Assembly: GCA_964019415.1 (NCBI GenBank)
Contig: OZ025882.1
Location: 2,168,927-2,232,926, forward strand
DNA from: Ianthella basta
Lineage: Eukaryota > Porifera > Demospongiae > Verongiida > Ianthellidae
Reading direction: 5' to 3'
Length of the DNA stretch: 64,000 nucleotides
Below the pieces are notes generated by a model. That model saw only the letters and a list, made by a program, of their open reading frames with translations, did not search any database and was not told the origin of the DNA. The translations under genes were made by a program, and so were the position numbers. Below, one piece after another: positions 37,801 to 50,600 of this stretch; position 1 is the stretch's first letter, and each line of letters begins with the position of its first letter.

Positions 37801-40800
37801 TGGCTGAATGCTGTTGAAACTTGGTTCAAGCCACATTGAGTTACTGTGTTTAGAGTCCTGCAATCAGCTGGAGGCTCATTTTGTGTCGATAGGTACGTGA
37901 CTGCTGCGCTGGGTTCTCATTGGCTGGTAGGTGGTCATTTTGTCTGGCTTGAACCTGGATCATCTGATGGCTTTGCTGGTTTATCACCAGAATAGTTGTA
38001 GTACGTGACTGCAAGACACAAGTGGCCATGACCTGAGTGTAATTAGTTGATCGCATGAATGGCCATGTCCCACTAGGAATGCGTGTTCATGTTTCGTCCT
38101 GTGACGCCAGTTGGGATTGTTGTATGGTGTGTCAGCATACATGCCCGTGGTTGTGCGGAGGAAATGATTTGCTGGTAAATGTTTGAGCGTAGTGATGCTT
38201 CTGTGTGTGTTGAAAGTTAAAATGTTGTGCAACCAGTGTTTTTGCATTCTTCAGTTCTATATGAATTACCTGTGTATTCATGTGTTTGTATGTGATTGGT
38301 ATTGTACTGTAATAATACCATTTTGTATGGTACAGTTTCAATTTATGAAGTGAGAGATTTCTGTGGCCCTAATTTAATTATTTATGTACATACATTTGTG
38401 CATGCATGCGTTTGTTCATGTGTAGGATGTGTGTGTGCGCGTGCGTACGTATGTATGTGTGTGGTTGGTGTGCCTTATAGAAAACCCTTGAATTGTAACA
38501 GGTTTAGCAGTGTTGTCTGTGTGTTGGCTGATGGTAGTTGCACTGTAGCATTTCTCCTTTCACAAACTGTGCTGAATGTGCTCAAGCAGCAGCCACGTAT
38601 GGCCTTAGCTGTGTGCGTGGATGTTGTGTGTACGAAGGGTCTGCCTCAGTACCGGTTGGTGCATTATGTTCAATTCACCCATTCACATGATATGTGTGAT
38701 CTGTGTTAGTACATCGTTTGCCTACACTCCTTAAGAGTCCTCTGTTGTGGACTGCTTAGACATGCTTGTGAGCCTCTGATTGATGATCAATCACTCCTTC
38801 TGTTCTGGCCATCCTAGCAATACGCTGAGGCAGTTACGAAGTACCCCACACCCATCCCAGCTGGGGGATGTCTGCCTGAAGAGCTGGTTGTGGCCATCAA
38901 GGCACTATGGGGAGATGGTGGAGTGCAAGAGGCTTTCAAGAGGGCCTATGAGTACCAGCTGAACGACTCTGCACCATAGTGAGTGTGGGTGGAGGTGTTT
39001 GTCCATGTGTGTGTGTGTGTGTGTGAAATATGAGTCAGAATGGAGGAAAACAGGTTATTTCAGAGCTTCACAGTAGGAGGTAGTAATCTCATTACTGTCT
39101 GTCAATGAAGCCCATTGCTTTCAAGCTGTTGCTTGGCTGTCCACTGTATGGGCTGTCTGCACCCACCCAACTGGACAGTAAGGAGGTGCTATCACAACAC
39201 CTCACTAAATTAGATTAGTTACATACAGCCTGGCTGGCTGGTGAGATTCCTGTGGCACATGTGCGTGTGTGGGTATCCCTATATTACTGACTGCATTGTG
39301 CTGGTGTTTGTGTATACTGTATGTGCAGTGCATAGGTGTGTGGTACGTATGTATGTGCTGTGTGTGTGTTGTAGTATGAAGGACCTGGTGTGGTGTTGGT
39401 ACAGTCAATTTCAGAATGGTTGTGACTTGTCTGATTGGTAAAGCAAAATTAATGGTGTTGTCATAGCAAATATGAACAGTGGAACCTGTCTAAGACAGCC
39501 ACCTGTGGGCCAGTTCTAACTGACCTTTATAGAGAGGTGGCTGCTCTACAGAGGTAGATTGCAATGTTTTAGTGCTCTTTGGGACCAGGGAGGCTGGCTG
39601 TTTTAGAGAGATGGCTGCCTAACACAGTGACCATCTTAGGCAGGTTTCACTGTATGCAGCAAAACTAGGCCATTGGTGCGACACGATGGCAAGCAGTAAT
39701 GCTAACAGTGATGTTACACCACTTTGCCTTCCACCATTTGCCATTTTGGCTAGCCCTTCTCAAATTGGCTGTAAGCTACTGGTGTGTGTATGTGTGCGTG
39801 TACGTATGTGTGTGCTGAGGCCGCCGGATCTCAACGATGTACGTATTTACAAGCTCATTGAACGGTAAGCTAGGCTCCTATTCCTTAAATCTAATACATA
39901 CTTTCCAAGTGACTACAGATGGCACCATTGTAGACAGGTTCAGCTGTTTAAAACTCAAGTACGTACCTAGTTAACCACATGTCATTTCTCTTGTCACATA
40001 AATGGCTTTTGCCACATGAGTGACGAAGCATGGAATGCCATGCTGAGGTCACTCACTCTATCTCTGGATGTGAGTGAGCAGCCTTCTTTTTTGTGGTAGG
40101 GGAGGTGTTTGTAGACAATCAGAGCTGTGGAAAGTATAATTATACCATTTGGACACTATCTCCAGTAGGCTGCTAATTGGTACCTTGTCCCCCTTATTGC
40201 ATGCAAGGTATGTTTGTTCCCCCTGAGGTCAATGAGTTCTCCATTGCAGTGAGTGACACTCATTGTCAGGTGCCCAACTGAACCTCATTAATAGACAATC
40301 TGTAGCAGTGACCCTGTGAATGGGGGGGGACTGCCTTGCCTCAAGTGATTTTTGGAAAATAACTATATCATGACACTTCCTCTGAGATAACTCGCATTGA
40401 GTCGTATGTCTGTTTGGTAACTACTGCCAAACTTATGCTCATTGCTGTCCAGGCTGTGTCCTCATGTGACTCACAAAAGCAAGCACATTTTGTGAAGCAC
40501 ATGATGCAAATTTATTGAGCAAGGCCACTGAATCTGAGTGTTCTCCCACTGAGCAGTTTGCCCACTAAACACAGCCACACTACAGAGGCATGATACGTAA
40601 TTCAGAGCATTTCAGTACTTGCAGTAGTTGTGTTGTGTTTACTGTGAGTAGTTGGCACAGACTTGGAGTGACATCTGTTTGTGTGTTGATTGTATATAAG
40701 CCTAATGCCATTCCATTCATACTGCTTTGAACGTGTTTCTGTTTCCCACTTTACATGACTTCTCTTGGTGATGGTGTGTGTGTTGAAGTCTTCTTGTGTT

Positions 40801-41485
40801 GTCTTGTGCAGCTTCTTCCAGGAGATGGGCAGAATCCTGGCTGCTGATTACCTCCCCAATGAGCAAGATGTGCTTAGGTCCAGAGTAGTCACAACAGGTA
40901 TCATTGAGACATCGTTCCGTGTCAACAAGCTGATCTATCGGATGGTGGACGTTGGAGGGCAGAGGTCCGAGAGACGAAAGTGGATCCAGTGTTTTGATGA
41001 TGTCAGAGCCGTGCTGTTTATCTGTGCTCTCAGTGGATATGACATGACACTGTTTGAAGATGGCAAAACGGTATGTTATGCATCTATGTCTGTGTCTGTC
41101 TTTCTGTCTGTCTGTCTGTCTGTAGCCATGTGTGTCTATGTGCAATGTACGTTGAAAAGGCCCATATGTTACTTAATGTATTGTGGTTACCGTAATATTC
41201 TTATTGTTGTAAAATTATAATGACCTCATGGTGGAAGGATTTCTTTTAGTTAGTTAGTATGTATATTAATTTGGGTGGTGAGAGATTGTTGAGTTGACAG
41301 GTTGATTGCAGTGAGTTCAAAGACAAGATTTTTACCTCTCTAATATTGTCTGTCTAACCTTAATGGTTTGTCTGAGGTCTGCAGCTCTGTGTTGTTGGTG
41401 GCATCATGGCTGTTTGTGGTCTTTTTGTCACCCATGATACCTGCAAGGGGCGGTGGGGTCAGACATGCAGTTTGATTAGGTGCTG

Positions 41486-41524
<39 letters not shown>

Positions 41525-42055
41525 CATGTGTGTGTGTGTGTGTGGAGGGTTGTCCAGGATTGCCATCAAAGGTATCGTTTGGGGTGCAATGTGTGTGTGT
41601 GTGCTTCTGTGAGTGGAGTATACATACGCATGTATAGCACGTTTTCAGGTTGTAGATAAGTTTTGCAAAATAATGAAATGCCCAGTCATCGACAGGGGTG
41701 TCTGGGTAATGGTGTGTTTGTAATTTCACCAAGTGTAGAGTGTGAGCGTGTTCACATGTGTGTTTGCATGCATACGTACCACTGACATTTTGTATGTGTA
41801 CATACACCTATACTGTCGCAGTGTTGTTGCATACAGCTACCTGTTACTGCCCTCCCCTTTGCAGGTCCCGACCGTGATGTTGACTCAGCTGGGAAGTTCA
41901 TTGAAGGCGAGTTCAAGTCACGCAACCACAACAAAGACAAGATCATCTACGCCCACTTCACAACAGCCACTGACACCAGCAACATCCAGGTGGTCTTCAA
42001 GGTAGTCCTTGAAACCATCATCAGGGAGAATCTGGAGGCAGCACAGCTCATCTGA
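34257..42055 (+). CDS. Heterotrimeric G-protein alpha subunit, one exon not found
   Basis: Six exons: 34257-34386, 34497-34588, 36687-36779, 38818-38978, 40812-41070 and 41865-42055. The N-terminus MGNCAGG fits N-myristoylation and palmitoylation. G1 GAGESGKST, switch [10 protein letters not shown], switch [15 protein letters not shown] and the helical-domain end [11 protein letters not shown] are all present, as is the C-terminal [14 protein letters not shown] (TCAT-like motif) and the tail LEAAQLI. The exon for helix alpha-3 to the NKxD guanine motif should lie in 41071-41864 but is absent by eye. Exon 5 ends in phase 0 and exon 6 starts in phase 1, so direct splicing would shift the frame. 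The gap matches the usual 154-base exon. With it the protein would be about 359 residues, normal for the family. The class (Gi, Gs, Gq, G12 or Gv) is not clear. Confidence 0.9.
34772..34816 (+). repeat. (GT)n/(GC GT)n simple repeat
   Basis: GTGCGTGC followed by GT units in G-alpha intron 2. Confidence 0.95.
39480..39653. repeat. Dispersed repeat with GAGAGGTGGCTGC motifs
   Basis: Begins GTGGAACCTGTCTAAGACAG and ends CTTAGGCAGGTTTCACTG, so its ends are inverted copies. Internal TAGAGAGGTGGCTGC-type words occur twice. It is a relative of the segment at 9820-9990 and lies in the G-alpha intron before exon 5. Confidence 0.75.
41489..41545 (+). repeat. (GT)n microsatellite, interrupted
   Basis: Two GT runs split by ATGTGTACAT, in the intron where the G-alpha NKxD exon should lie. 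Confidence 0.95.
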
Positions 42056-42321
42056 GGCTGTGCCCGCACTGACAGCTGTTGTCTTTATGGACTTGTAGAA
42101 TTTGGTATTGGTGTGTAGGGTCCGCAGAGCATGCGCTGCATGCCTGCAACTTGTATTGTATACTTCATAATTTTGTTGCATGTCTTTAATTGAGTAACTA
42201 TTTAGTTTTAGTGTCTGCAGGAACTTTTCTTGTGGCTATTTTCTTTGATTTGCCCAAGTTTCAAGTGTATGGTGTATGTATTTTACGCCAATCGATGTGT
42301 TGCTATAGTAACTGCGATAAA

Positions 42322-45300
42322 ATGGAAGATCAAAAGGAAGCTGTGAGTGTTTTGTCGAACGCAGCAGATAGCTACAAGGACACGTTGACTGTAAAGCCGT
42401 ACCTCACTCGCTAGTGGCGGATCGCACCTAGCCTCTGTACTGCATGTTGTGTGCGTGATGCGTGAAAGCGGCACTGCTTAGAAGTAGATAATGGCACACC
42501 ATGGCTACATCGAGTGTCGTGTTTATTTTATCACGTCAGATTGACGGTAGCTAGACTAGACGAACGTGTAATGGTGAGCCACACATAATCTGCTGCACCG
42601 ATCGCATCGAGTGTAGCTATAATTAGCTTGGCTGCAAAGCACTTGCTAGCTTTGAATGCTAGTGGTTCCTTGGAAGGAATCCTTTGTGTTCACTGTTGCC
42701 TGATCGATCGCATGCAGGAAGAGAGCAGCGAACGTCAAGAGTCAGTGGAGGATGATCAACAGAGCACAAGGTGAGCACAGCACTGCAGTAGCACGCTGAG
42801 AGAGGTGTCTTACAGCGTAGGCATAGAGCTTTCTTGGATGGGCTGTTAGCACTGATGCTCTGTGCACTGATGTGGTGCTAGCACGAGCTACTGCAGTACA
42901 TTGGTGTGGTGCTGGTGTTAGCTACTAAACGTTTTGGTGTATAGAACGTTTTGGTGTGACCTCTAGACACGCCAATACTGCAAGAGCCTGTCTACAGCAG
43001 GTCTTTGGGGAACTGCTTGAGATGAGAGTTTGTAAGGTCATTCATAGTGCATAGTGCAAGTGGCATCCTCTGTACTCCCCTCCCCCCTCCCCCTGCCCTT
43101 CTTACTCCTACTTCTCTCCATCACCTATCCTCCATCCTATAGTCTCCCAGATGGAGCTGCCTCTGTGCCCATTGAGGACATATTGACCCTGGAGCAGTTG
43201 CATGAACTGAAACACAAGCTTGCGCTGGGCTCCAGCTTAACTCAGGGCAAAATGACAAAGGAGCAGTTCCGTGAGCTCCTCACTACTTTCTTACGAGAAA
43301 GAGAGTTGGAGAGCCACTTTGGGCGCATGTTCTCTAAGGTATGTCAGTTCACTGTGCACTGTTTGTGGGTGTCTTAGCTTACAAGAATTATACTGCTTGT
43401 CAGTGTTCCGTATACTTGTAGCCACCTTCAGTTATAATTTTATAATGTAGTGGCCAATTCAGTGGGTCATATGTACATGTCCAGTGCTGTCATTGTAATC
43501 CATGGTTTGTTGGACAAATTCATAGTGACTTTGACAATCTTTGGCAATGCAGATTGCCTATTTTGAGTACTGGGTATTGGGTAGTCTGACTATTTCTCCA
43601 TCTCTCTCCTTCATCCTCAGATGAATGTGACAGGTGATGGCTTGGTGGACTGGGAGGAGTTCTGCTCATACATGTTGACACAGTACCTGGAGAAGGACAG
43701 TTTGAAGCAGAAGATGCTACCCTTTCAGGGTGCCCCCAAAGTCAGGACCATGTTCAGCAAGGTAAGCCTTCCAATCACCAGCTCTACCGCCGCCACCTCA
43801 GCCATCACAGCCTCTGCAGTGGACAGTACTGTAAATAAGACATGTACAGTACGCATGTGACTACCCAATGGATAGTGTTCTGTACTCTCTTGACTCACAC
43901 ATACCCCCTAGGGGAAGATGTTAAGTAGATGTTAACACTGATGTAAATTTGGACTGGCAATCGATTCATGTACTGGTAGTCCTCTCGGAAGTCACTAGCC
44001 AAAGATTTGATTCTTTACCAAATGTTTCATCAGCTGACTGCTGCCTTCTTCAGTGGAGGCTGCTGCAGAAACATTTGGTAAAGAATCAAATCTTTGGCTA
44101 GCGACTTCCGAGAGGACTACCAGTGATGCAACCTTGCTGGACTAGCTTCTTCAATCGGATTCATGTAATGTGTGTTGTGGCTGGCATGGATAGTGTCACC
44201 CATTGCTACGTATCAGTGTTGTGGATGAAGATCATAATGTGGTAGAGGCTCATGCTACATTGTCTAGCAGATTTATGGAGTGTTGATGACCGTTCACGTA
44301 GCTGTAGGTCTGGTTCCAGTAAAACGTTTCAACCATGAGGGTCTTCTCAGTTTTGTAACTAATGAAGACCTTCGTGGTCAAACGCCTTCGTGGTCAAACG
44401 TTTTACTGGAACCAGACCTACAGCTACGTACGTGAATGCTCATCAACGCTCCATAAATGAAGATCATACCCCTTTACATTACATTACCTGTCACACAAGA
44501 GATAGGCACAGTGCAGCATGAGCCGCGTGTTCTCTCAAGGACCCTCTGCACTCTCTTCCTCTTTCTGTACCTACATATGTAGGAGACCATTTGTAGGGTG
44601 CTTTCCATCAGTGGACCAGCTAGGGTTCTGTCTGTGTGTAAGGTGAGTGTACAGTACAAGTGTGAGCAAGTACCACCTGTGCATGTGCTGTGTGTGTCCC
44701 TGAGTGTGATGATGCATCCTGTACAGTACGTACTAATGTACATGCAATACATGCTAGTACATGTGTGCATAGTGTAATGTATATGTACAATACATACCGT
44801 ACTGTATGGGCACATAAATGACATTTTACAGTAGAGTATGTGGTTGAAGGGGTAATCACTGGGTATTACGCCTAACCTACCAACTACACCAGTATTGGTG
44901 TCTCAGTTGGCAGGGGGGCATGGAGCCCTATTGGATGGCAACCAGTGATTTCAATCTATTGCCTCGCAGTGGCTATAACTGCAAAAGCAATTGCCTCCCT
45001 TTTGACAACGCTTCAGTCGTGATGACTGTAGCCTCCTTTGTCTGTTTTTGTTGAAACCACAAGTGTTTAACTTGTGGTGGATACAGAAGCAGCCAGTCAT
45101 CCAACCATCAACCATCAGTATGTCACACTGATGAGCCCTAATTGGGGGGAAACAGCTGTCTGTGGCTCTTCCATCATTGTTGGATGACTGGGGGAGGCGA
45201 TCACTGGTTGCCATCCAATAGGGCTTCGTGCCCCCCCTGCCAACTGAGACACCAATACTGGTGTAGTTGGTAGGTTAGGCGTAATACCCAGTGATTACCC

Positions 45301-47585
45301 TTTCAATATATTGCTTCACAGTGGCTAACTGCAAAAGCAATTGGCCCCCTTTAGAGTATGCAGTGCTTATGTATAATTAGGGCGAGCCTGAGTGAGCCCC
45401 ACTCTGGCGTGGAGTGTAGGCGGAAGTCTCTGTTTCAGTATCATGTATAGATGGTACAACTGTTTTAGCCCCCAGGGTCGATTTTGTCTAGATCATAGCC
45501 CCAAGCGTAAGAAATCTATGCCCCAAGCCAAGTCTCTTCGCTGGTGTAGAAGAACATGGCTGCATGCCGTTCACTTGCCATCCGCGCACACTCCGAAACA
45601 AAGATGCCTTACCAACCGTGCAGACCAAGGACGCTCTCCCCTACCTTTGTTGTTGTAGCTATGAGAAAGCAGCGAGTCCCCACGTCGTCTAGGGTGCCGA
45701 TTTTTGATGCATGGCTTTTGCGTGAACTTCATGCTCAGGCGGCTACAGTCAACGTTTCACTGGAAGGACAGCGCGCTCCAGCCATTGTTCTAGCCAGGGA
45801 CTAGATCTCTTCAGTGATCAAAGTTGGCTGCAGCGAGTTCCCTTCCAGCAGGCTGCTCATCTAGTGCATTCATGCTGATGCAATGACGTTGTCAGTATAT
45901 TTGTGGGCATGGGTAAGTGGTCCGTCTGCCCCACTCCATGATATCACCTTGCATGTTACCATGGTGTCTAGCACATTTTGCTGAGGAAGACAGTCAGAGG
46001 AAAACTGGTATCAATGCAGTAACTTGCTGTCTTATGCTCTGCATTTGGTACTCATGTGGAGGTGTGTCCGTTGTCAGTAGGTCTATCCACATTTCTTAAC
46101 CTGTTTCATTCACCTACACCCATCATACATGTGTGCTCCATTCCTGTCATCGCCCACTCTCTAGGCCACAATCACTGCAAGAGTATGTGACGCTCGCTCA
46201 GGCTCGCCCCACAATGCTTTCATTCGCCTAATACTTTGTCTGTGGTGTGTGTGTTATGAAGCAGCTGTAGTCAATGTGGTGTGCTCCTCCATCAACGAGA
46301 TCACCAAACCCTGCACTGTATGTACGTATGTGTGTAGCTTGTGCTAAGAGTGCATGCTGTAGCTGGTCCATGGTCTCGCCCCTTCCCTTTCCTATCCATT
46401 GTTGTCGCTCAGGATGCATCTGTCGGTGTGTGGTCGCCCTCCCTCCAGTTCCAGCAAGGATTTGTTGCCTGTGAGGAAGATGTGGCCGCTGCATCCTCCC
46501 TCTACACTGCTGGTGGAGGTGGAGGGCGGAGGAACAAGGTGATGGTGACTGACTGTGTGCTGATGGAGAACTGCTCTAAGCTGGTGTTGGCAGTCACCAA
46601 GCGAGAGCTGCAGTTCCATGACATCCCTTCGGGGTCCAACAGTGGACAGACTCTGAGGATCAAGGTGTTTGGTACGTCAGTGTATGTACTGTACTGCAAC
46701 TCTGTCTGGATTGGTATTCTCTCCAGTAGTTTTCTAGTGACACATTATACAAGTGTGATACAGTTTATGCATTGCATCTCATTCTAGATCTCCCCTATGT
46801 GCCGTTGTGTCTGGATTACTATGGAAACGTAAGTCACTAAGTGACTGTGTGAGCCGTCCTGTAGTGTGAGTGTGTGGCTGCATGTGTCACACCACTGTTT
46901 GTCCCTCAGGTCCAAGGAGAGCCGTCACATCTGCTGTATGGTGACGAGAGTGGTGACGTCCATGTACTGACATTTGCGAACCCCTGTACTCATCTGTTTG
47001 GAATGGAGACTAGAAAATCCAGTGGAGTCACACCACGGATTAGCTACAATGTAAGAGTTAATGTCAGTACACTTACACATGGGAATGCCCATGTCAGTAC
47101 AACTAGAATGTAGTGATTGTTCTGCATACATACAGTTATGTACGTAGATGCACCAAGTCTTCCTCCACCCTCCCCTTTCCTCACTTCTTTCTCCTCCCCT
47201 CTCTTCACTTCTCTCTCATCCCCTCTCCTCACTTCTCTCACCTCCCCTCCCCTCACTTCTCTTTCCCTCCCCTCTCCTCACTTCTCTATCTACTCCCCTC
47301 CCTATACTTCTCTCTTACTCCCCATACTTCTCTTTCCCTCCCTTCACTTCTCTCTCCTCGTCTCTGTCCCTCCTCCCTCCTTTCCCTTCCCAGCTCCTTC
47401 AGGACCAGGCTCCCCAAGTGCTCCATCAAGTGGTGTCAGGGCTACATGTGGACTGGGTCCACCGAGTGCAGTACCTCCCTGAGAACCATGGCTTCCTGTC
47501 CTGCTCCTCTAGTCAGCCTTCACTGGTCATCAAAGACCTTCTCTCTCGGCAAAAGGCCTACACCTTTAGGATAAGGAAGGTGAGG

Positions 47586-47629
<44 letters not shown>

Positions 47630-50600
47630 CGAGTTGTCTTGGTGAGTAGTTGTACTAGTGAAAAGTGACAGTGGCCGTGTTACCAAAACAATGGTTACCC
47701 TTCTATCAAGTACTGTGTATGTACAGTGTGAGCATGTCTGTCTTTCTGACCCAGAATGACAGGAGGATTGGAGGCAGTTGTAAAGAGTGTTGTTAGTTAT
47801 TGTGGTATTGAATAAGTATTGACATGTTGCTACAGACTAACATGAATGAGAATGAAACTTTGGAGCAAGGGAGGCCAAGGGACTTCATCAGCTGCTAAGA
47901 CTCCCAAGACTCATTCAGTCTTTAACAGCTGATGAAAGCCTCAACCTCAAATTTTCCTGTTTCATTATCTGCTGTGTATGCTCCAAAGTCTCATTCTCTT
48001 TTATTGACAGTATGTAACAACACAGTTCTACAGCAGTGCCAACATACGTACGTACATTCATGTATGTACTTTGTGGGACATTACCGTTCTGTCTATGTAG
48101 GGATGGTAACGGTTGTTTGTACGTATATGCTGTAATGAAGAAGTGAAATGCTAAAAGTAAGTAGAGTTGGTTCTGCTGACACACTGTCGGCCCCTCCCAC
48201 TGTTCAGGGTGTGGAGTGCTTTGCCTATGACTCTGACCTGACTGTGCTGGCCACTGGGGGCATGGATCACGCTGTGAGGCTCTGGAACCCTTACGTCACG
48301 TCCAAGCCCATTGCCTACCTCCAACAGCACAACACCACAATCCTGGACCTTGTCATCTATAGGGAACTTGGGCTCCTCTTCAGCTATTCACAAGATGGGG
48401 TAGGTGGACAGTGACAACACACAGACACATGTACACACACACACCAATACAGTCACACACACAAACACATTTACATGTGTTCATGTCATGTTGAATCTGT
48501 GCCTGTGTTGTACATGTGTATGTGTGCACACTAAAGTTGTTAGGGACTAGCGAACACACATACGTAGTACAACCCACGCTACACCCACATCACTGTAGTG
48601 TACGTGTGGCCATCCCATGCAGTGTGTGAATGCTCCATGGCACACTCATCCTCCCCCCTCTCTCTCTCTCTCTTAGATCATGTGTGCATGGGACCTGTAT
48701 GAGCACAGCCTGGTCCAGGTGATCTCTGTCAAGTTCCCCTTCATCCAGCGCCACCTGGACCACGGCAGCAGGCCGATCGTCAGAGGGTTCAGGTCCCTTT
48801 CACCTTCCCTCATTGTCACCTCCAATGAGTTCCTGGCAGAATATGAGCTTGGCACACTGGCTGGCACCAACACTGGGGGCGTGGTGACAACACACCCCGC
48901 CCCCATCACTGCTGCAGTGTATAGCCCACTATTTAGACAGGTACTAGACATACATACAACGTATGAGCCCATTGTGTGCTGCACCACATGAAGAACAGTG
49001 TGCATGTGTAGTGTTTAGTTGCTAGCCTCATCTGTCTCAATCATTCAACAACTCCACATGATGTGATGGATGGGGCTGGTGGCTAGAGTAGAAGCAGTGC
49101 TACTCCGATATTCGATACTGTAATCCACATTTGAGACAGCACAACTGTCGATGAAAGTCCCGCAGCATCACAACTCTAACATACGTACAGCTATGATTGA
49201 GCTGACATGTTACAACATGCACTGTGTAACAGTTTTGAAGTGCTCCATTGTACGTATGTACCTTGTAACTCTGAACTGGCAATCACATATTATTACCTTA
49301 CATAAATGTGTAGGGTTGCTGCATGTTGTGAAGACACATTCATAGTCCATTGCTGCTCTCCTCAGGTTATTGTTGGATGTGAAGGTTCCACCGTGACAGT
49401 GTGGGACATTGACAGTGGAAACAAGGTCCTCCATTTCCCTTGCTGCCATGGCGACACCGAGATTACCTGCCTGCAGTTGGATTCTAGTGGGCGGAGACTA
49501 ATCACTGGCTCTCGCTACGGTGGAGTGAAGGTGTGGAACTACCACACGGGGGAGTGCCTCAAGACGCTCCACCACAACCACAAGACAGAAGTGACTGGTG
49601 TAGTCAGCATTGCTGACAAGGGTCTCTTGTTCACTGTGGGCTGGAGCAAGCAGATCACAGCCTTCCCAGATGAGGAAGATGTGAGCCAACAACAGCATTC
49701 ATGCACACATCCCAGTGGTTGTTCTGTAGGCCACTAAATTTGTCTCCTGTATACGTATGTAAATGTGGTTGTACATGTACAATGAGGGTTGTGGGATAGC
49801 CACATACATACAATATGTATGTACATAGTGTGTATATGTTTACGATCATTGGGCTAACTCAAGTATGTACGTGTGCTTAGACCGTAGCTTTTTGTGCTAT
49901 CTCTCAACCATTGACTCTACTACTGTACATTGTGCCATTTTCAGATAATGACCTGAATACAGCTCTGTCCTCTCCCTTTATGCATTAGCTCAGCCTTGTT
50001 TCTTCCATTCACCTTCTTCAGGTCTTCGATGCCACTCCTCTGGGTGGCTGGGAGGGGAGAGGCAAGCACAGTGAGGATATCCTCTGTCTCAGCTACCTCC
50101 CTCCACGGTTCCTGGCCACTGGGAGCTTTGATGGGGTGATCAAGGTGTGGAACTTTGAGAGCACACAGCTGGTCAGGCAGTTCAGCTCTCCATCCCCTGC
50201 TCTGCCCATCTTTGACCCCATGTACGTAAGTGTGGCTACTGGCAGTAGTGTGCATGCACACACACCTTACACATGCACAACACACGTTGCAGTATTGTTA
50301 TTCAAGATACGTGAATGGATTTGTGCTGTAGCTGGGATCAGCTTACGTCATATTCCTTTATTGACACAGAGTACTGTGATACTGTCTATTATTATACAGT
50401 ACATCTGGTGCCTCCACAAAGCTAATGTTGTTGCAAGCGTCTATTTAACTGATATAGTACATGTCAAACTCCCCCCACCCCCCTCCCCACCCAACCCTTA
50501 TACCTCCCATGTAGGAGGAACCTGAGAAAGTCCAGCTGTGCCTCTTTCAGAGTGGGCACTGGTTCAGTGAACAGCAGCCACCTCTCAGTCCCAGCCTCCC

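Noticed and set aside
41071-41864. ORF continuing G-alpha exon 6 in another frame ([12 protein letters not shown]...)
   Set aside because: The other frame of the same exon gives the conserved G-alpha C-terminus, so this is a shadow.
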